A stretch of DNA of 64,000 bases, from positions 29,471,513-29,535,512 of the forward strand of contig CM057147.1 of assembly GCA_029964075.1 (NCBI GenBank), written 5' to 3'. How positions within the stretch are numbered: the first letter of the stretch is position 1; each line of letters begins with the position of its first letter. Source of the DNA: Patiria pectinifera (taxonomy: Eukaryota; Echinodermata; Asteroidea; Valvatida; Asterinidae). A program made the position numbers and the translations under genes. Positions 9,847 to 18,747 of the stretch are shown in pieces. A model generated the notes under the pieces. It worked only from the letters and a program-made list of their open reading frames with translations, was not told where the DNA came from and did not search any database.

Positions 9847-9866
9847 CAACAAAATGTATTTTGTTG
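9847..9866. terminator. Palindrome CAACAAAAT-gt-ATTTTGTTG
   Basis: A perfect 9 bp inverted repeat with a 2 bp centre lies between the end of the ATPase gene and the start of the next gene on the minus strand. It could end the ATPase transcript or act as an operator. Confidence 0.4.
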
Positions 9867-9920
9867 ACGTTTGTTGATTAACAAATTGTAATACATGTGT
9901 AGCTTGTTAAATAGGTTGCT

Positions 9921-10042
9921 ACTCAACTAGCTATTAATTGTTACTCACCTAGCTATTAATTGTTACTCACCTAGCTATTAATTGTTACTCACCTAGCTAT
10001 TAATTGTTACTCAACTAGCTATTAATTGTTACTCAACTAGCT
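9921..10042. repeat. 22 bp tandem repeat, 5.5 copies
   Basis: The unit ACTCAMCTAGCTATTAATTG plus TT repeats with single-base variation at one position (a/c). The last, partial copy runs into the ATPase stop codon region (10041-10043), so the array begins exactly at the 3' end of that gene. Length could vary between copies of the element. Confidence 0.95.
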
Positions 10043-10646
10043 ACTCAAGTAGCTCGTAACTAACTGGAGGTTCGGTGTATACGACCAATTTACTATATTT
10101 CACATCTCTCAAACGTCGTTTTATATAATCTCGTTCTTCAATGGGTACGACGTCGTTTTCGTCTAACGCTTGATCAAACGATGTTTTATCTTTGCAGTAA
10201 AATAATGCCAACCAAGCCGTGTTTTCTCTATAATCTTTTAAAACGCTGTTGTACTTTTGGGTCAGTAACCAACAGCTGTGATTTACGTGTCTTCCGCTAA
10301 ATGCCATCTTGCTTAGCGCGCACGTCTTTTTACGATATTTAATCTCTTGATCCGAAGAGCAATCGTCCACGATAAACAACGTGGCAACACCTTCAAATAT
10401 TTTCCTGTAAAAATCGATCGCTTCGTTGAGCGTCATCTTGTACAATTCCGGATCGCAGAGGTATACCTCGGGATCTGCTTGAATCCACTTTCTTTCGATG
10501 TACGTTTTGTTTTTAAATATGGTAGGGCAAATGATGACTATCGCCTCAAATGTGTTTTTATAGTCTGACTCTAACAGATCCAAAATCCATTTGGTTTTGC
10601 CCGAATTTGTTTTGCCGACGATTAAAGCGCAATGCGGTTGTGTCAT
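10041..10646 (-). CDS. A32-like (FtsK/HerA) genome-packaging ATPase
   Basis: This 201-residue intact protein has a Walker A motif GKTNSGKT at residues 11-18 and a Walker B strand TLFIVDD at 89-95. A conserved LLTQKYN follows at ~127-133, as in Polinton and nucleocytoplasmic virus packaging ATPases. It would pump the element's DNA into a preformed capsid. The start lies 1 bp after the capsid stop codon (taa-a-ATG), so the two genes form a tight transcription unit. No breaks are seen, although the neighbouring capsid gene is damaged. Confidence 0.9.
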   Translation of the reverse strand: MTQPHCALIVGKTNSGKTKWILDLLESDYKNTFEAIVIICPTIFKNKTYIERKWIQADPEVYLCDPELYKMTLNEAIDFYRKIFEGVATLFIVDDCSSDQEIKYRKKTCALSKMAFSGRHVNHSCWLLTQKYNSVLKDYRENTAWLALFYCKDKTSFDQALDENDVVPIEERDYIKRRLRDVKYSKLVVYTEPPVSYELLE

Positions 10647-10647
10647 T

Positions 10648-11915
10648 TTAACTTAACAGAGATTTAAAATTTCCGTCTTCCAAGTTCAATTGAGCATCCA
10701 TGACTAAAAATACGTACATCGTGAGGTCACCTTGACCTTCGGCTTCTCTGTTAAATTGAATGTTGATGCCTCCTCCGTCTCCGAGTTTCCTACCGGATCC
10801 GTGAGCGGAATTGTCGTCGTTACTTCTAAAATCGAGCCACAGACCGTACTTGTCTTTTAGGTAGTCTCCGAGGTCAAAACCCGTCAAATTTAAGTCTTTA
10901 GCTACTCCGCGCCCGCTTTCGGTATCGCTGTCTCCAAAGAACTTGTTGATTTCATTCCAGTGTTGATACTGAAACATGCCTTGACTGTAGAGTTGATTGG
11001 GTTTACCTTCTACGGTCACCGATGTTTTGGTTATTTTTGGATTGTAAAATCGCTGCGGATTCTTGACCGCGGGATCTTTAAACAAAAGAAAATACCCTTG
11101 AGACTCCTGATGGGTTGATTGACGCTGACGTTCCAAAGCGTGTCCGATTTGTTGACGGATCTAACTTCAAGCGAGTGGATTTTATCAAACAGATATTGCA
11201 TTAACCCCTTGTGTTTATTCCTGATGGTGATAGCTAGGTCTCTGTTGGTCACCACTTCGTATTCGAGAGACAAGTCTGAGATAGAATACATCGCCGCCGT
11301 ATCTGAACTGTTGACTACTTTTTCGTGATCGTTAAACTTTATCTCGTACGTCAGAGGTTGTTTTAAACCGCTGGGGTAAAAAGGGTGATGCGAAGTCAGT
11401 ATGTCAATGTCTAGGGGAATACAATATCTGTTACCATAGGCATCCGCGATAGCTTGATCCTTACCGTTGTTGGCGCCCGCGTTAGCATCTTCAGCCCCAG
11501 TTCTTAGTTTAGACACGTTTTCTTTTTCTATGCCCGAGTACGCCATGTTTCGAGTCGTCGAGCTGTTGATCCAATTGTCTTTAAAGTTGTGATACACGTC
11601 GGCGTGACGATAACTCACAATTTCGTGACCTTGAAGCCTGACGCTGATTTCGCTGACTAAATTTCTGGCTAAATTGCTAAAAATGGTTCTATTGTTGTCG
11701 CTTCCACCTTCGAGTTATAAATTGAAAGCTAGTTTACAAGTGCCGGGTACGATCACGTCGTCTACACCCAATTGAGGAAACTTGACCCTCAGCGTTTGCC
11801 CCGCCGATATACTACTAGGATTGTGGGTAATGACCACCTCTTTTCTCTCACCCTTGATAGATCTGGGTATTTTTAATAGCCTGCTGGGATTGAGCTTTTT
11901 TCCATATGCATTCAT
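10648..11915 (-). pseudogene. Major capsid protein, adenovirus-hexon-like double jelly roll, broken
   Basis: A coding sequence for about 420 residues is recognisable across three open pieces. The N-terminal piece starts at ATG 11915 and stops at an in-frame TAA at 11715-11717; coding continues in the same frame beyond it. The middle piece contains KSDTLWNVSVNQPIRSLKG, and near 11084-11093 (T-rich run) the frame shifts. The C-terminal piece contains FYNPKITKTSVTVEGKPNQL and YGLWLDFRS, typical of the Polinton major capsid family. So there is one nonsense mutation and one single-base indel. The start is preceded by TATAAATAAA. A full-length product cannot be made without suppression of both breaks. 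Confidence 0.85.
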
Positions 11916-11937
11916 TTTATTTATACGAGTTTTAAAT

Positions 11938-12360
11938 TTAAAGATATCTGTAAGCCAAGAAGCCCACTAATAGCGTTCCTCCCGCGATAAACGCCAGTTC
12001 TTTTTCTATTTGTTGGTCGCTAGGCTCGTAAAAATCTTCGAGTTTGGGTTCGTGTTGCAGTCCTACGGGTAGTTCGGTAGAGTGTCCACTCACCTCGTTG
12101 TAGTAACGCAACGCTCGGTCTACGTTAGAAAATGTTTCTTTTGAAGCATTTTGTTTTCTGATACGTTCGTTTAGAAAATCTAGATATTTCGTTCGTTCTC
12201 GTTGCCACTTATCTTTGGTGGCTGAGAGTTGTTCTATCGCTAAATCGTGTCTCTTACGCTCCTCGTCGCTCTGTTTCAGATTTGAAAATAAAAAGTTTGA
12301 ACCAGTAAAAGCTAAGGCGTTGACGATCGCGCCTCCTAACATCATAGCAACGCTAGCCAT
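11938..12360 (-). CDS. Conserved Polinton membrane protein
   Basis: This 140-residue protein has an N-terminal hydrophobic segment (MLGGAIVNALAFTGSNFLF), a charged helical middle with RKRHDLAIEQLSATKDKWQR (~36-55), the conserved EPKLEDFYEPSDQQIEKE (~104-121), and a C-terminal membrane helix AFIAGGTLLVGFLAYRYL. I recognise this family as a recurrent neighbour of the integrase in invertebrate Polintons; no function is known. Its start is divergent from the integrase across 31 bp. Confidence 0.65.
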   Translation of the reverse strand: MASVAMMLGGAIVNALAFTGSNFLFSNLKQSDEERKRHDLAIEQLSATKDKWQRERTKYLDFLNERIRKQNASKETFSNVDRALRYYNEVSGHSTELPVGLQHEPKLEDFYEPSDQQIEKELAFIAGGTLLVGFLAYRYL

Positions 12361-12391
12361 ATTATTATAAACGTCTTTTATATTAAATAAT
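12361..12391. promoter_or_regulatory. Compact divergent promoter, integrase side
   Basis: 31 bp lie between ATG codons on opposite strands. The spacer holds GTCTTTTATATTAAA in plus orientation, matching 5755-5769. Confidence 0.5.
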
Positions 12392-13393
12392 ATGCAAACA
12401 TTATCTAAACTGTATTATAGCCCGAGCGGTTATTGGAGAGGTGAAAGTGCCGTCGACCATTTACACGATAAAACAAAAATCGATAAAAAGGTAATCAGAG
12501 ATTGGCTTAAAAAACAAGCGATATGGCAAATTTATCTACCGGGTCCTGCGTATGTACCCAGGCCTACGAGTACTTCGCGAGAGTTTGAAACACCAAACGA
12601 CTTTCACCAAATGGATGTGCTATACCTACCCTGGGATAAAGTAAAACGCAAGACTTATAAATACGCTTTGACGGTTGTCGATGTTGCGAGTCGATACCAC
12701 GAAGCAGAACCCTTGGTTTCTAAAACGGCAGATTCCACGCGAGATGCTATCGTCAAGATTTACGCGAGGTCGCCTTTGAGTTACCCTAAAACGTTGAGAG
12801 TAGACGCCGGTACCGAATTTAAAGGCGCTTTTAAAAAATGGATGGCCTCAAAAAACGTCAAGATTATCGTAGGCGAACCCGGAAACCACCGATCGCAGGG
12901 TATCGTAGAAAGATTTAATCGAACGCTAGCCGAGAGACTGTTTGGTCATCAGTACGCTCAAGAAATGTTAAATCCCGAGAGTAGAAACACGCAATGGGTC
13001 GAGCGATTACCCAGCGTGATCAAAGCTATAAACGATGAAACGACGAGATTAATAGCTAAAGCACCGTCAGAGGCGGTTAAACTAGAACAGGTCCGGCAAT
13101 CGCCGGCTAACCCCGTTAAAACAAAAGAGCAACAATTACCGCAAGACGCTATGGTTAGATATTTATATTACTCGGGCGAGCAAGAGGGTGGAACTTCGAG
13201 AAGAGCCACGGATCCCATTTGGAGCGTAGACATCTTCAACGTGGAAAAAAGAACGAGTCAGTTTAAAATGATTGAAGGTAAAAAAGTCACGACGGGTCCT
13301 ACGCTGTATTACCTGCAAGACGGCCCAGAAAGGAGTTTTGTGAGACAAGAGCTTCAAGTCGTACCCGAGGACACGCAATTACCGCCTAATTAA
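12392..13393 (+). CDS. Retrovirus-type integrase (Polinton INT)
   Basis: This 333-residue intact protein inserts element DNA into the host chromosome. The catalytic triad is visible: D75 (FHQMDVLYLP), D138 (TLRVDAGTEFKG) and E173 (QGIVERFNRTLAERL), with 34 residues between the second D and E. The N-terminal ~70 residues are a helical domain with VIRDWLKKQ, usual for this family. The C-terminal part (from ~270, ending in FVRQELQVVP) resembles the small beta domain that follows the core. The stop codon overlaps the end of the convergent polymerase by a few bases. No breaks are seen. Confidence 0.93.
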   Translation: MQTLSKLYYSPSGYWRGESAVDHLHDKTKIDKKVIRDWLKKQAIWQIYLPGPAYVPRPTSTSREFETPNDFHQMDVLYLPWDKVKRKTYKYALTVVDVASRYHEAEPLVSKTADSTRDAIVKIYARSPLSYPKTLRVDAGTEFKGAFKKWMASKNVKIIVGEPGNHRSQGIVERFNRTLAERLFGHQYAQEMLNPESRNTQWVERLPSVIKAINDETTRLIAKAPSEAVKLEQVRQSPANPVKTKEQQLPQDAMVRYLYYSGEQEGGTSRRATDPIWSVDIFNVEKRTSQFKMIEGKKVTTGPTLYYLQDGPERSFVRQELQVVPEDTQLPPN

Positions 13394-13924
13394 TATCTAG
13401 ATTACGGTGACCATAAGCGAGCGTGTGTATTCCATCCGGTAAAATGTACCGCTTTGTGTCCAACGGACTCAACGATAGTTTATTTTGAGATATGGTGTAA
13501 AGGATGTGTTTTTCCGATCGAATTTGAGTCATCGTTTCTGTTTTAGATTTATTTTTAAAGATGCAGTCGTAGTAGTGTCGGTGTTTTAATTTTTTGTCAG
13601 TGACCGATTTTGTGACCCCCTTGGCCTTTTTAAGAGTGATGTTGTTGTCATCTGCTAAAATCGAGTACATCTTGGGTCTTACGCAAACGGCTTCTTGAAT
13701 GACCTTACCTCCAAACTCGTCTTTAAATTTACCGATCACTTTCTTATTGGTTGGATCGTATAACTCGTGATCCAGATTGTAATTCGAAAAGTCGTAGTGT
13801 TGCCCGTGAGATCGCATGTCTTTGTATATGTCATCCGTGTAAACGACAATCAACAGACTGTCCGTATCCGTATACATCAACCTGATTTTATCTCCGTATT
13901 TGTCTTTCAATCGGTTGTAATAAA
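13386..13924 (-). pseudogene. PolB C-terminal segment with motif C
   Basis: The piece includes motif C MYTDTDSLL with both catalytic aspartates, then GKFKDEFGG and KPKMYSIL-like VRPKMYSILADD, thumb-domain signatures of this family. It ends with DGIHTLAYGH, a typical terminus. The stop overlaps the integrase stop on the other strand. Confidence 0.9.
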
Positions 13925-14355
13925 ATCGTACATCAGCGTCTTTGAGAGATCCAAGATACTCACTCCGCAGTAAATGGGCTTGTTTAACACGGTTGTCGTT
14001 TTATATGTTTCGACAAACGACAGGTCACATTCTGGAAACGGCGTTGTTGTTTTATAGCTCGGTTTTTGAATTATTTTTGTATTTTGCTTGATCGCTCTCG
14101 TTATTGTCTCTCAGTAGGTAACCGTCTATTCGATTTATAACGTTTTCCATCGTCTTAACAAACACGCTGTTATTCATCAGTTTAAAAGTCTTTCTCAAAA
14201 TCAGAGGTTGCTTTTTTTAGGAGTTGCGTGTTTTTGTCGATGTAAGCTTTCATCCAAGGCGATTGTTTAAATTTTAACACGCGATGTACCTTTTTAGTTT
14301 CAAACCGAGATCGAGGTATGACTGCAACGTAACGTAGTGCAACACGTATTTTGTT
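13925..14355 (-). pseudogene. PolB motif B region in several frames
   Basis: Short overlapping frames carry [16 protein letters not shown], then [15 protein letters not shown], then LMNNSVFVKTMENV (motif B), then KPIYCGVSILDLSKTLMYDF. At least three single-base shifts occur (~14295, ~14205, ~13922), the last in a T-run. Confidence 0.8.
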
Positions 14356-15250
14356 TTGGATTAAGCGTACACGTTAATTTTTGTACGTCGCTATTAGGTT
14401 CGGTATCCAATAACTCGTTTTGATAATCAGACATCCACGCTTGGGGTACGACGATATTTTCGGGTGCTAGGGGATAATCGTTATGCTTGGCGTGTAGATC
14501 GTACGGATAGTCTAAATCTACTTCAAAAAAGTAGCCGGTGTTGGACGTTTTCTTAAGCGTTAATATTCTTTCTTCGGTAAACGGTTTCGAGGGTGTCCAT
14601 TTAAAATCGCTGTACGGTAGATATTGACTCATAGCCCAACCGTACAGATTGTTGGCATCCAGATAAGCGATATAACTCGAGGGTTTGTTTGAATCGTAGT
14701 CATCGAGATATTGATTATTGGCTTTGTGATGTCTCATTCCACCCACGCTAGATATGCCTCCTCGTTTTGCTTTTTCAAAAAATAAGTGTTTGTCGACGTC
14801 TTGCAACAGCTCGAGTTTAGCTTCCGAGTGTTTCAATAGAGCGTCCCAGGACAATCCGGGTGCGGTAAAATAATTGGCTGGATCTAGCCCGTAGTTTGTA
14901 ATACACGTTCGTCTAAAGTTTTCAAATACGCCTGCAAGTAATAACGTATCGGTAGTCACGTACAAGTCGTGATATTCTCCTAGATTTTGTATATTAAACT
15001 CGTTCCACACGCGTTGAGCTCTGTCATAGTCTTGTTGCGATATATGTTCGTCTTTTAGTCTGCTGTAAAACTTGCCGATGGGTGGTAGGCTGGTCTCTTG
15101 AAACTTATCAAACGAGTTCATATATTCGTAGGGATAAATTCCTTTTTGTAATAGCAAGTCAGAATGTTTAAAATGCTTTTTGAGTAAATGAAACGACTCT
15201 TTTGGACAACCTTTCACTAATTTATCCAACGATGATGCCATAAAACTAAA
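14300..15250 (-). pseudogene. PolB palm segment with motif A
   Basis: The open piece carries Exo III-like EYHDLYVTTDTLLLAG, GLSWDALLKHS (start of the polymerase domain) and motif A, AYLDANNLYGWAMSQYLP. Frame shifts separate it from the exonuclease at ~15252 and from the next piece at ~14355. Confidence 0.85.
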
Positions 15251-15255
15251 CGAGT

Positions 15256-16690
15256 CTAAAATCGTAGATTTCCTATCGAAAAAGAAATATACTTTTCTGA
15301 ATTTTTAGCGATCACTTGTATTTCTGTTTGGCTATCGTATTCTGTCATTCCCTGCATGATTAAATGCGCGTCATAATTTTGTAAATTGTGAAAAAAGACC
15401 GGTATCGGTGTACAACCGGGTTTAATTTGTAGTTTGAGGTTACAATAAGCGTGTGCGGCACCCCTATATTTACCAGTGACGTGGCAGTGATCTCTGACCT
15501 TTCTAAATTTATTAATGCTCGTTTTGCAGTCTAGACATTTAGACTCGATAAATCCCTTACTATTTTTGTACTGATGTTCTTTCTTTTGTTTTATCGTCTT
15601 GGGTTCTCTGGGTTTCTGGCACTGACAGTTGCTCGAGTAATTGGGATAAATTGGTTTTTCACAAATCCAACACGTGTTTGTTTTATCATGATGGTCTTTA
15701 GCTCGCTCGTTAAATGTCATGGGTTGGGGTTTTTCAAATATGCAATTAATATCGCTTTGTAATTGTAACAGCGTTGTTATAAATCTAGTTGAAGCGTCTT
15801 TGCCTCTATAAGTCTCTTGATACACATTTTTACCGTCGCATCGCACGACAACTAGCGAATAACCGCTAGCTTTGTGAACGTTAATCTTTTTTGTGTTTGT
15901 CTCTTTGTCTGAGTGAGTAGGTTTCGATGTTAGTGTCTGTGTGGGTGTTGTTGTTGTTTGTAGTATGGATTCAAAGTCAGCATAAATGACAAATGGTGCT
16001 TTTGTTTGTGCCTATAGTTTTTAAATTCTAATATCGGTATGTCTCTTTCGCCTGGTTGCCCGTCTATGTATTTTGGTTTACCCGTCGGAAATACAATCTT
16101 TGATGGATGTGCATCTATACCCTTACAATCGGCGATATGTCTGTCTAATTTATTTTGATTGGTAAAATGACATAGACATCTTCGACAAAAATATTTCTTA
16201 CATTTATGTTTGGTAACGTCGTACATCAACCTCGTAAAATATTTTATCCAACAATAGTGATGCTTGTCACCTTTAGAAATCAAAAGCAGATCGATCTCTT
16301 TTGCCCCGTAGTTTTTAGACACGTATAATGGATATATCTCACCCTCATAACCGTATACGTTTATCGATAAATTATTTTGTCTTTCTATCTTGGGTATCTG
16401 ATCGACCGGTGTCGGAAAGTCAACGCCTTTAAAACCGAGTCCGTCGTCTTTGGTGTATACAACAGGTTCTTCTTTATGAATTTTATATTTAGGATTATTT
16501 CTTATTTGATTTTTACTTTATCTGTATACAACCCAAGAGCAGCTCTCAAACACCATCTCAAACACTCGTCGTCTTTGTTTTTGATGTTTATCATCGCCTG
16601 TTTAATTTTAAGATGTTCGGGTCGGTTTATGTAAGAACTACCTCTCGCTGGATTATATCTGTTGATGTTGATGTATAACGCCATTATCTT
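15256..16690 (-). pseudogene. PolB exonuclease region with inserted zinc-binding block
   Basis: Three frames cover this part. 16502-16684 holds NPARGSSYINRP; ~16013-16505 holds NVYGYEGEIYPLYVS and Cys/His pairs (CRRCLCHF, RHIADC); ~15256-16013 holds Exo I (VIYADFES, ~15967-15987) and Exo II (HNLQNYDAHLI). Between Exo I and II lie paired cysteines (CWICEKP, CLDCKT) and RDHCHVTGKYRGAAHAYCN, the HNH/endonuclease VII-like knuckle usual in this family. Shifts lie near 16505 and 16012. Confidence 0.8.
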
Positions 16691-17357
16691 TTAAAACCCA
16701 ACCCGATCCTTGATTCGTATACCTTTCATCCTTTTAAATAGCTCTTCGATCTCTTCTTTTAAAACCTGTTTTATTTGACTTTGATTTAAAACGGCTTTCG
16801 GCTTGCTATAATGAATAGCTTCGATCGTTTCGATCGTACCATCCGGTTTGGTTTTTTCGTATTTTATTTTGATTGTGAGCTCCAGTTTTAAACCTCTCAG
16901 CTCTCTCAATTCTGACTTGATTTTATTGACTATTTGTTCCTTGTGCGAATCAAAAAACTTGATTAAATCGTGGTTATAAAGTCTGGGGTTTAATTCCCAG
17001 TTTCTGTAGTAATTTCTAAACCTTCTCGTTTCTCTAAAAGCTGACTCTGTAAAGTCTTCGGGTTGTCTGTATATTTTAATCGCCGAGATTAAATCTTTTT
17101 TCAAAAACCGTCCTTTATAACCCGTCGGTACGTATTTTAGATTTTGTTCGTCTACAATCTGTTTGAGCTCATGTAGTGTCTTTTTCCTCAAGTTTTTAAA
17201 TTGACTTTCATAATTTTTATCCCTCGATGTAGACTTTACGAGTAAGAGAAACATTTTCATTGTGCGGTATATTATATTGCTGCACGTAATCACGCAGCGT
17301 GGCTTTGTTCCATTTAGAATATCCTTTGACGGTCGGTCTGAACATATTACTCTCCAT
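16691..17357 (-). pseudogene. PolB N-terminal segment with SAP-like domain
   Basis: From ATG 17357 a 46-codon frame ends at 17217; the neighbouring frame then continues to a TAA at 16691. The second part opens with LHELKQIVDEQNL and GYKGRFLKKDLISAIK, the helix-extended loop-helix pattern of SAP DNA-binding motifs. It then shows a charged beta/helical region with LELTIKIKYEKT and KAVLNQSQIKQVLKEEIEEL, found upstream of PolB in relatives. Coding resumes in the same frame after the TAA. Confidence 0.7.
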
Positions 17358-17470
17358 TTTATTATAGAAAATATAATATTTTTTCTCATTTTTTTTGGAA
17401 GGCAGACTTTGGATTTATAAGCAATCAGACTCACCGGCTGGTGAGGATCTTCAAGACGAGAGATAATGGG

Positions 17471-17855
17471 CCCTGAGTTTCAAGGTCACGTGGTGGTGAC
17501 TCACACATTTTTCAAGGTCACATTGTTTACGCCAAATTTCTTTCGTGCCTCAACACGTTTCAAGGTCACGTGGTGGTGACTCACACATTTTTCAAAGTCA
17601 CGTGGTGGTGACATCACCTCATTTTAGCGACGACTGATTTATTTTTTTTAACTCCAGAGCGACAGGCGCTGACTTGACACATTTTTCTTTTTTGCTCCCC
17701 AAACCTGACGTCAGATTTCTAAAAACATTTTGCCACGGGGGATTCCCCTTTTTTTTTCCTCCAACTAATTTTTAGAATCGAGAGCGGCGTGTCCAGACTG
17801 GCCGCAGATTTTCCATTTTGGTCCCATACCCCCACCTCCCCTACTACTACTTAAG
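17471..17855. repeat. Right inner inverted repeat of the Polinton
   Basis: Inverted counterpart of 2849-3226 with the same three CACGTG units; small indels include one extra act near 17846. Confidence 0.9.
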
Positions 17856-18404
17856 ACATTGATTACGGTTTTCTTCCCTTATAATAATTCTTTGTTGAAC
17901 CTTTTATATTCTTTTTAAAACATAATTATAACTGAATGTATATACTTAATATGATATCGCAACTGCAGATGGTTATATTTTACGGATCTTTGGTAGGAAA
18001 TTTACATGTTAAAGTTCAAAGCTCAAAACTCAGTCTTTTTTTTCAGCCATTGATATTAATTGCGTAATGTCTGCCAATGTAAATTCTAAAGCTGCTGATA
18101 ATTATATGTGGAAAGCAATAGGTGAAATGCAAAGAATGCATTAACAAAGGAGATGAAAGAAATATATGTACAATTTGTGCCAAGGCGCTGGTGAGGAACA
18201 ACATAACTTAGCAGGCCAATGCTACTATAATTTACATTTCACCTCTAGGAGACAAAACAAATACAACTATCGAAGTCCAGGCATCTGTAAAAAATAATGT
18301 AAATTGTCCAGTGAAGTTTTATGAATGGTCATTGGTGGCACACATATTGCAGGTTGGGAAAAACGCGCAAAGAATATTTGAATATGTATTACTGTATACA
18401 AGTC
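17856..18404. other. AT-rich spacer of right terminus
   Basis: I see no gene or strong repeat. It occupies the place of 2441-2848 at the left end, but the two are not obviously similar, so the terminal repeats are conserved in blocks rather than along their whole length. Confidence 0.6.
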
Positions 18405-18747
18405 ATGTAAATACAGTGCTAAATTGAATGCACTAGTTATGAACATGAATACCCTATGGCGAAATTGAATGCTCTATCTTCAGTCACGTGTCCTTCCGTG
18501 CTAACTTGAATGCACTATGGCGAATCTGAATGTTGTTTTTACACTTTTGATTGCTCTATGGCGATTCTGAATGCCCATTATGAATTTTTGGCTGCCGTAT
18601 GGTGATTCTGAATGACTGTTTCTCTTTTTTGACTGCCCTATGGCGATTTTGAATGACTAGTTTGAATTTCTGGTTGCCCTATAGCAAAATTGAATGAACT
18701 ATTCATACTCTTGCATGCACTAAGTGCGAAATTGGACGGGAAAACCT
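18405..18747. repeat. Right terminal repeat: subterminal motif array
   Basis: Units such as TGCCCTATGGCGATTTTGAA repeat about ten times, the inverted form of the left array. The final ~37 bp (TGCATGCACTAAGTGCGAAA onwards) pair with the left tip. Confidence 0.85.

Larger units (their letters stand above)
13386..17357 (-). pseudogene. Protein-primed DNA polymerase B, heavily frameshifted
   Basis: About 4 kb of minus-strand coding sequence matches the usual order of a Polinton PolB: SAP-like N-terminus, conserved N-terminal domain, exonuclease with an inserted zinc-binding block, and polymerase palm. The frame changes or stops near 17222, 16691 (TAA), 16505, 16012, 15252, 14355, 14295, 14205 and 13922. 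Several lie in A- or T-runs. Motif B reads NNSVFVKTMEN, with Val where the family normally has Gly. It cannot encode one protein as it stands. The first ATG is at 17355-17357, about 110 bp inside the right inner repeat. Segments are listed separately. Confidence 0.9.
2069..18747. mobile_element. Polinton/Maverick element, decayed copy
   Basis: The interval is bounded by AGGTTTTC (2069) and its complement GAAAACCT (18747). The outermost ~37 bp are near-perfect inverted copies, and a second inverted repeat lies further in. Inside are the Polinton hallmark genes: protein-primed PolB, retrovirus-type integrase, A32-like packaging ATPase and adenovirus-like major capsid protein, with small membrane proteins usual for these elements. 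Length (16.7 kb) and AG-start termini fit the class. The 6 bp on either side (aactat and atatta) do not match, so no target-site duplication is visible. PolB, capsid and two virion-type genes carry frameshifts or stops, so this copy looks non-functional. Polintons sit at the border of transposon and dsDNA virus. Confidence 0.95.

Noticed and set aside
16691..17434. Polymerase start at the far upstream codon 17434
   Set aside because: The first ~40 residues read through the terminal region without family resemblance; ATG at 17357 with a later frameshift fits better.
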